Of a stretch of 6,350 nucleotides of DNA, positions 1 to 4,414 are shown piece by piece (the first letter of the stretch is position 1; every line of letters starts with the position of its first letter). The notes beneath the pieces are model-generated. The model did no database searches. It had not been told where the DNA came from and saw only the letters and a list, made by a program, of their open reading frames with translations. Source of the stretch: Ruminococcus sp. (GTDB taxonomy: Bacteria; Bacillota; Clostridia; Oscillospirales; Ruminococcaceae); contig JAIDNR010000445.1 of the NCBI GenBank assembly GCA_029063695.1, positions 1 to 6,350 of the forward strand, in the 5' to 3' direction. Both the position numbers and the translations under genes were made by a program.

Positions 1-1119
1 CTGCCGAAATTCCTGCTGAGCGGTAAGAAAGCCAATAACAGCGGACTTTCTCAGCTTAAAACAGTATGCATGAGTTTAGGCACAACAATGGGTACAGGCA
101 ATATCACAGGCACGGCAACTGCACTTGTCACAGGCGGTGCAGGTGCTGTATTCTGGCTCTGGGTATCGGCTTTTCTTGGTATGGCAACAGTATACGCCGA
201 AAACGTGCTTTCGGCGAAATACAGCGATGATACCTGCAAAGGCTCAATGGCTTATCTCTCAAAAGGACTTGGTATGTGTCCTCTTGCGTTAGTTTTTGCC
301 GTTTTCTGCGTACTTGCCTCATTTGGAATGGGCGGAATGGTGCAGGTGAATACTTTTTCCGAAAGTCTCTCGGAATCATGCAGTATAAATCCGATAATCA
401 TTTATGCTGTCACTTTTGCCGTCATTTATGCTATCACAAGCGGCGGTGCGGAAAGAATCGGAAGTGCCGCACAATATATGCTCCCTGCCGTATCAGTTGC
501 TTATGCCGCTGCCTGTATTGCGGTGCTGATTTTATTCAGGCATAATATAGTCCCTGTTTTCCGTGAAATTTTTTCAAAGGCATTTGATTTCAAATCAGTT
601 TCGGGCGGTTTTTCGGGATATGCCGTCTCCGTAGGGATAAGACGTGGTATTTTCTCGAATGAAGCGGGTCTGGGAAGTTCGCCTGTCCTGCACAGTTCGG
701 CAGGAAATACCGACCCTTATACTCAGGGAATGTGGAGTATGTTTGAAGTTTTTTTCGATACGATTCTTTGCTGTACTCTTACGGCTGTAACCCTGATGTG
801 TGCATCTGACAGCTTTTCCGTAACCGAAACTTTTTCGGCTGTATTCGGAAATTTCAGCAGTCACTTTCTTACCGCCGAACTTGGAATATTCGCTCTCTGC
901 ACCGTTATAGGCTGGTATTACTGCGGAGAAACGGCATTCAAATACATAACAGGAAAAGAAAGCAGACTTTTCTGTCTGATATTTGCCCTTATTTCATCAT
1001 CGGGTGCATTGTTTTCGGCTCAGTCCGTCTGGACTTTATCAGATATTTTCAACGGTCTTATGGCATTTCCTAATCTCATAGGACTTTTATTCCTTATGAA
1101 ATATGTCAAAAGGGAATAA
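1..1119 (+). CDS. Alanine/glycine:cation symporter (AGCS family), 5'-partial
   Basis: Integral membrane secondary transporter, by family expected to import alanine or glycine with Na+ (or H+). The frame is open from base 1, giving 372 visible residues. The first 23 codons before the ATG at 70 already read as family sequence, so that ATG is internal and roughly 50 residues (first membrane segment) lie upstream of the window. Visible AGCS signatures: GTGNI at residues 31-35, GGAGAVFWLW at 47-56 followed by GMATVYAE, MVQVNT at 113-118, the hallmark FSNEAGLGSSP at 218-228, then MFEVFFDT, and GWYYCGE at 304-310. Hydrophobic segments recur to the C-terminus, which ends in a short basic tail (KYVKRE). 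One small oddity is GGAGA where the family usually has GGPGA. Family assignment is firm; the substrate (Ala, Gly, or another small amino acid) and the coupling ion cannot be read from sequence. No terminator follows, so it may be co-transcribed with the gene at 1174. Confidence 0.93.
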   Translation: MPKFLLSGKKANNSGLSQLKTVCMSLGTTMGTGNITGTATALVTGGAGAVFWLWVSAFLGMATVYAENVLSAKYSDDTCKGSMAYLSKGLGMCPLALVFAVFCVLASFGMGGMVQVNTFSESLSESCSINPIIIYAVTFAVIYAITSGGAERIGSAAQYMLPAVSVAYAAACIAVLILFRHNIVPVFREIFSKAFDFKSVSGGFSGYAVSVGIRRGIFSNEAGLGSSPVLHSSAGNTDPYTQGMWSMFEVFFDTILCCTLTAVTLMCASDSFSVTETFSAVFGNFSSHFLTAELGIFALCTVIGWYYCGETAFKYITGKESRLFCLIFALISSSGALFSAQSVWTLSDIFNGLMAFPNLIGLLFLMKYVKRE

Positions 1120-1156
1120 TTATTTGAAATCAGCCAAAAATAACAGAAAATAAATT

Positions 1157-1163
1157 AAAGGAG
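1157..1163 (+). promoter_or_regulatory. Ribosome binding site for the gene at 1174
   Basis: AAAGGAG lies 10 nt before the ATG at 1174. An in-frame TAA at 1156-1158 means no earlier start is possible, which fixes this start codon. Confidence 0.85.
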
Positions 1164-1173
1164 CATTATAAAA

Positions 1174-2241
1174 ATGAGCTATATCGGTGAAAACAAATAT
1201 TTCAGCTTCCGTGACGGATACTGTGAATCAAAAGTGCCTGTATCGTCAACAGAGGCTTCGGAACTCGGCAGGACTATTGCACCGTTCTTTACAAGATTCT
1301 GCGTAGGAACATCAGGCTTTGAACGTCTGCCAATACTTTACGCACTCTGCTGTGGTATTTCGGAATGCGGAAAAGACGTGTATGTCTGCGAAAATACGGA
1401 TATGCCGTCATTCAGATTCAGTTTTCCGCTTCTTTCGGCAGACTGCGGTATATTTATAAGCGGTGATTCAGAAATCAGACTTTCTTTTTTCGATAAGTCG
1501 GGATTTTTCATGCCTGAATCAAAACTGAAAGAAATAATGAACTCCGAACCGCATACGCCGTCCGGTCGTTCGGGAAGGATAAGCTCATTGACGTCATTCA
1601 GGAATATATATATAAATAATATCGCCGATTCTCTCGGAAAAAACCGCCGTCCCATAAAAGCAGGAATAAGCTGCGGAAACAAGGCTGTCCGTTCCGTGTG
1701 GCTCGAATTTTTTACGGGAGAAAGCAGTGAACTTGTATTCCAGATTTCAGATGACGGTCAGCGTGTAAATGCTTATTCCTCTGAAACAGGCTTTATTTCA
1801 TACGAAAAACTCATGCTTGCATACTGCCTTGACAAAACCGAAAAGGGCAATACTGTATGGATTCCCGATAATTTTCATTATATGGCTGATTATATCAATC
1901 CAGACAGAATAAGACGTTTCAGCACGGAAACGGGTATTCCCGAAAATGCAAAAAACACACGCTTTCTCTGCGATTCGCTCTATATGTGCAGCAATATTGC
2001 GGAAAACCTGATTGAAACAGTACGTAAACTTCCCGAAATTGCAAGTGCAAAACGTGAGATAACACTTGCCGATACCGAAAAAATTCCGTCAAGGCAGACT
2101 GTTGCAGATAAAAAAGGACGTGTTATAATCACAAAAAGCGGACGGAACAGAATCTCACTTCTTGCACAGTCCCTTTCCGCCGAAACTGCCTCAGAACTCT
2201 GTGCAATCTGGGCTGAAAAATTCAGACGGCATAATCTGTAA
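1174..2241 (+). CDS. Degenerate alpha-D-phosphohexomutase-like protein, probable pseudoenzyme
   Basis: 355 residues, with no signal peptide or membrane segment seen, so probably cytosolic. The order of elements matches the phosphomannomutase/phosphoglucomutase/GlmM fold. Residues 42-72 resemble the VGRDTR-type strand and the following helix ending in G-DVY. Residues 92-111 (GIFISGDSE... then FFDKSGFF) sit where the catalytic TASHNP loop and NGIK segment belong. Residues 191-209 (SDDGQRV... SETGFIS) replace the metal-binding DGDADR loop. Residues 314-335 (KGRVIITKSGRNR...) replace the phosphate-binding RPSGTEP loop of domain 4. The catalytic serine context, the Asp triad and the GE-SGH sugar loop are all absent, and the protein is about 100 residues shorter than typical enzymes (445-500), mostly in domains 2 and 3. 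Mutase activity is therefore unlikely. The frame is intact and has a good RBS, which suggests a kept non-catalytic function rather than decay. The fold call rests on pattern reading, so an unrelated fold remains possible. Confidence 0.62.
   Translation: MSYIGENKYFSFRDGYCESKVPVSSTEASELGRTIAPFFTRFCVGTSGFERLPILYALCCGISECGKDVYVCENTDMPSFRFSFPLLSADCGIFISGDSEIRLSFFDKSGFFMPESKLKEIMNSEPHTPSGRSGRISSLTSFRNIYINNIADSLGKNRRPIKAGISCGNKAVRSVWLEFFTGESSELVFQISDDGQRVNAYSSETGFISYEKLMLAYCLDKTEKGNTVWIPDNFHYMADYINPDRIRRFSTETGIPENAKNTRFLCDSLYMCSNIAENLIETVRKLPEIASAKREITLADTEKIPSRQTVADKKGRVIITKSGRNRISLLAQSLSAETASELCAIWAEKFRRHNL
1588..1616 (+). promoter_or_regulatory. Candidate intragenic sigma-A-type promoter
   Basis: TTGACG (1588-1593), a 17-nt spacer, then TATAAA (1611-1616) inside the phosphohexomutase-like gene. 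Each hexamer matches consensus at 5 of 6 bases and the spacing is optimal. It sits in a locally AT-rich run (ATATATATATAAATAAT). Chance occurrence in an AT-rich genome is quite possible, and no obvious gene start with an RBS follows directly. Confidence 0.25.
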
Positions 2242-2257
2242 ATATATCTGTAAATAT
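2234..2257 (+). repeat. 12-bp perfect tandem duplication across a stop codon
   Basis: ATCTGTAAATAT occurs at 2234-2245 and again, immediately adjacent and identical, at 2246-2257. The unit spans the TAA stop of the upstream gene (2239-2241). Being a multiple of three, it places a second in-frame TAA at 2251-2253. Most simply a small slippage duplication. Confidence 0.9.
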
Positions 2258-2270
2258 TTAGTTAAATTTC

Positions 2271-2295
2271 ACAATAATTTATTGTTCATTTTTTT
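2271..2295 (+). terminator. Weak candidate intrinsic terminator
   Basis: The palindrome ACAATAATTTATTGT (2271-2285) can form a short hairpin of about 6 bp. It is followed after three bases by a run of seven T (2289-2295), on the correct side of the phosphohexomutase-like gene. The stem is entirely A/T apart from one C-G pair, so termination would be weak. The T-run abuts the -35 box of the rnj promoter. Confidence 0.3.
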
Positions 2296-2299
2296 AGTA

Positions 2300-2328
2300 T
2301 TGACATAGACGATTATTTTTTGTATAAT
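2300..2328 (+). promoter_or_regulatory. Consensus sigma-A-type promoter for rnj-gdpP
   Basis: TTGACA (2300-2305), 17-nt spacer, TATAAT (2323-2328): both hexamers are perfect and the spacing is optimal. The expected transcription start is near 2335. The T-rich spacer and AT-rich upstream sequence fit a strong, constitutive housekeeping promoter. No operator-like inverted repeat overlaps it. Confidence 0.85.
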
Positions 2329-2334
2329 TATATT

Positions 2335-2492
2335 GTATATTATTGCTATTGTGCATTCGGATAAAGTCAAATTAATTAAGTATCAACTCTCAGGATTATA
2401 TCTAAACGACTGTTTTTTTAAATTCTTTGATTTTGCCCGATGCTTACATATATCATTAATCTATCCATTTATTCAGAAAGTGAGGCTAAACA
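2335..2492 (+). promoter_or_regulatory. Long AT-rich 5' leader of rnj (about 158 nt)
   Basis: This is the transcribed, untranslated stretch expected between the promoter and the GTG start of RNase J. It matches no riboswitch class I can recognise and shows no ydaO-type c-di-AMP element. A possible long-range stem pairs 2353-2360 (GCATTCGG) with 2437-2443 (CCGATGC), one base bulged, with a 76-nt loop. A T7 run at 2413-2419 has no convincing hairpin before it. An 18-codon frame at 2440-2496 is listed separately. The leader extent is inferred from the promoter position. Confidence 0.5.
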
Positions 2493-2496
2493 GTGA
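2440..2496 (+). other. Possible 18-codon upstream ORF overlapping the rnj start
   Basis: ATG at 2440 opens an 18-codon frame (MLTYIINLS... SEAKQ). Its TGA stop (2494-2496) overlaps the GTG start of rnj (2493-2495) in a GTGA arrangement typical of translational coupling. No Shine-Dalgarno sequence precedes the ATG, so translation is doubtful and the frame may be chance. Confidence 0.2.
2477..2485 (+). promoter_or_regulatory. Ribosome binding site deciding the rnj GTG start
   Basis: AAAGTGAGG ends 7 nt before GTG 2493 and is a near match to AAAGGAGG. An in-frame TAA at 2487-2489 excludes any start further upstream. The next in-frame ATG (2595) has no RBS, so GTG 2493 is preferred. Confidence 0.75.
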
Positions 2497-4373
2497 ACGA
2501 AAACAACACAAATCCCTCAAAAACACGCAGAAATCCTGCATCAAAAAACAGCCCGCAGAAAAGAGCTTACAAAAAGAAAACTCCTGCCAACGAAATGACT
2601 GTATATTCCGCTGAATCTGCTGTAAAACTGCCGTCAAGAACCTCAGTAAAAAAGACAGAACCCAGAGGAAACTCCAGACCGAAACATTCCGTCAAAGAAA
2701 ATGAAATCAGAAAAACTCCTGTAAGAATCATACCATTGGGAGGACTTAACGAAATCGGCAAGAATATGACAGTTTTCGAGTGCTGTAATGATATGTTCAT
2801 TCTCGACTGCGGACTTGCTTTTCCCGATTCCGATATGCCGGGCGTTGATATTGTAATTCCCGATTTTACTTATGTTGAAAGAAATGCCGACAAAGTAAAG
2901 GGAATTGTTATAACTCACGGTCACGAGGACCACATCGGCGGACTTGTCTATCTGCTGAAAAAAGTCAATGTGCCTGTATATGCCACAAGGCTCACTATCG
3001 GTCTTATTGAGGGAAAGCTCAAAGAAGCAGGAATGCTCAATCATGCTGAACTTATAACCATTAAACCACGTAAAACAGCAAAAATGGGCTGTATGTCGGT
3101 TGAGTTTATCAAGGTAAATCACTCCATTCCCGATGCTGTCGGAATGGCTATCCACACGCCTGCCGGAATTATTGTTCATACGGGCGATTTCAAGGTCGAT
3201 TTCTCTCCGATTGACGGCGAAACAATTGACCTTGCATATTTCGGCGAACTCGGAACTAAAAAAGGTGTTCTGGCACTTATGGCTGATTCAACAAATGTTG
3301 AACGTCCCGGATATACTCATTCCGAAAAAACAGTCGGCACATCGTTTGACCGCCTTTTCCGTCAGGGCGAGGGAAAAAGAATCATCATTGCTACTTTTTC
3401 TTCAAATATACACCGTGTTCAGCAGATTATCAATTCCGCTGTGAAATACAAGAGAAAAGTTGCAATATTCGGCAGAAGCATGGTAAACGTAATAAACACA
3501 GCTATCGAACTCGGCTATCTTGAAGTTCCCGAAGGAATTATGATTGATGTTGAGATGATGCATATGTATGAAAACGAACGTATTGTACTTATCACAACCG
3601 GAAGTCAGGGCGAACCGATGTCCGCTCTCACAAGAATGGCTATGAATGACCACAGAAACGTATCTATCACGCCTATGGATTTCATCATAATTTCCGCAAC
3701 TCCTATTCCTGGAAATGAAAAATATGTTACCCGTGTTGTTAATGAACTTATGAAATCTGGTGCTGAAGTTGTTTACGAAGCAATGTACGAAGTTCACGTT
3801 TCGGGTCACGCCTGTCAGGAAGAATTGAAACTTATTCATGCACTTACAAAACCTAAGTTCTTCATTCCTGTTCACGGCGAATACAAACATCTTAAAAAAC
3901 ACGCTGAACTTGCAATGCAGATGGGCATGGAAAAAGACCATATAATCATCGCCGAAAACGGAAATGTAATTGAAACGGACAGTGCAAGCATGAGAATTGT
4001 TTCGCAGGTTCCGTCCGGACGTGTTCTTGTGGACGGTTCAGGTGTGGGCGATGTCGGAACTATCGTTCTCCGTGACAGAAATCATCTCGCTCAGGACGGC
4101 ATTATAATTGTGGTTATTGGCATTGAACGTGAAACAAATCAGGTCGTTTCGGGTCCTGATATAATCTCACGTGGATTTGTCTATGTAAGGGAATCCGAAG
4201 AACTTATGGGCGGTGCTAAAATACGTCTCACGGAAACGCTCAGCGGCTGTTCTTATTCCGAAATGAAAGAATGGACTACTCTTAAAAGTAAACTCCGTGA
4301 TGCACTTTCTGATTATATCTATTCAAAAACAAGACGCAGTCCTATGATTCTTCCGATTATTATGGAAACATGA
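2493..4373 (+). CDS. rnj: Ribonuclease J (metallo-beta-lactamase / beta-CASP RNase)
   Basis: Cytoplasmic zinc-dependent ribonuclease with 5'-3' exonuclease and endonuclease activity, central to mRNA decay and rRNA maturation in Firmicutes. 626 residues from a GTG start. The metallo-beta-lactamase core begins near residue 76 (RIIPLGGLNEIGKN). Zinc ligands are visible: HGHEDH at 142-147, H210, D232 in HTGDFKVD, and H461 in PVHGEYKH. The beta-CASP domain spans about 285-430 (IFGRSM 325-330, TTGSQGEPMSALTR from 368). The phosphate-binding HVSGH loop is at 435-439 (usually HTSGH). The C-terminal domain (about 495-626) keeps DGSGVGD, GPDIISRGFVY and the terminal MILPIIME found in RNase J1. The oddity is residues 1-74, a low-complexity extension rich in K, R, N, S, P and T with about 19 basic and 6 acidic residues; Bacillus RNase J1 (about 555 aa) lacks it. 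Transcribed from the 2300 promoter and probably co-transcribed with the downstream phosphodiesterase. J1/J2 subtype not resolved. Confidence 0.96.
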   Translation: MNENNTNPSKTRRNPASKNSPQKRAYKKKTPANEMTVYSAESAVKLPSRTSVKKTEPRGNSRPKHSVKENEIRKTPVRIIPLGGLNEIGKNMTVFECCNDMFILDCGLAFPDSDMPGVDIVIPDFTYVERNADKVKGIVITHGHEDHIGGLVYLLKKVNVPVYATRLTIGLIEGKLKEAGMLNHAELITIKPRKTAKMGCMSVEFIKVNHSIPDAVGMAIHTPAGIIVHTGDFKVDFSPIDGETIDLAYFGELGTKKGVLALMADSTNVERPGYTHSEKTVGTSFDRLFRQGEGKRIIIATFSSNIHRVQQIINSAVKYKRKVAIFGRSMVNVINTAIELGYLEVPEGIMIDVEMMHMYENERIVLITTGSQGEPMSALTRMAMNDHRNVSITPMDFIIISATPIPGNEKYVTRVVNELMKSGAEVVYEAMYEVHVSGHACQEELKLIHALTKPKFFIPVHGEYKHLKKHAELAMQMGMEKDHIIIAENGNVIETDSASMRIVSQVPSGRVLVDGSGVGDVGTIVLRDRNHLAQDGIIIVVIGIERETNQVVSGPDIISRGFVYVRESEELMGGAKIRLTETLSGCSYSEMKEWTTLKSKLRDALSDYIYSKTRRSPMILPIIMET

Positions 4374-4401
4374 TATAAATCCATTAACAGCTCGGTTTCC
4401 G

Positions 4402-4408
4402 AAAGGAG
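4402..4408 (+). promoter_or_regulatory. Ribosome binding site for gdpP
   Basis: AAAGGAG lies 6 nt before GTG 4415. An in-frame TAA at 4385-4387 and the strong site fix this start although the codon is GTG. Confidence 0.85.
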
Positions 4409-4414
4409 TTAAAA

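Noticed and set aside
70..72. ATG at 70 as the start of the symporter gene
   Set aside because: The frame is open from base 1, the preceding codons read as AGCS family sequence, and this start would remove the first membrane segment; no RBS precedes it.
1124..1154. Possible promoter between the symporter and the phosphohexomutase-like gene (TTGAAA box)
   Set aside because: No acceptable -10 hexamer at 16-19 nt spacing; only A-rich sequence follows.
2413..2419. T7 run in the rnj leader as an attenuator terminator
   Set aside because: No stable stem-loop precedes it; only short, scattered pairing is possible.
2333..2614. 93-codon + strand frame across the rnj leader
   Set aside because: It opens on a TTG at the predicted transcription start, has no RBS, and runs out of frame into RNase J. 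It resembles no family.
2643..3179. 178-codon antisense frame inside rnj
   Set aside because: Lies wholly opposite conserved RNase J sequence, with no RBS or recognisable domain; a codon-bias shadow.
3402..3941. 179-codon antisense frame inside rnj
   Set aside because: Same reason: opposite the beta-CASP region, with a Cys/His/Phe-rich composition typical of antisense translation.
4351..4379. Possible promoter before gdpP (TTCCGA-17-TATAAA)
   Set aside because: The -35 box matches at only 3 of 6 positions, too weak to call.
4391..4408. Small hairpin (CTC...GAG with TTT/AAA) that could hide the gdpP RBS
   Set aside because: Only about six weak pairs interrupted by an internal loop; unlikely to be stable.
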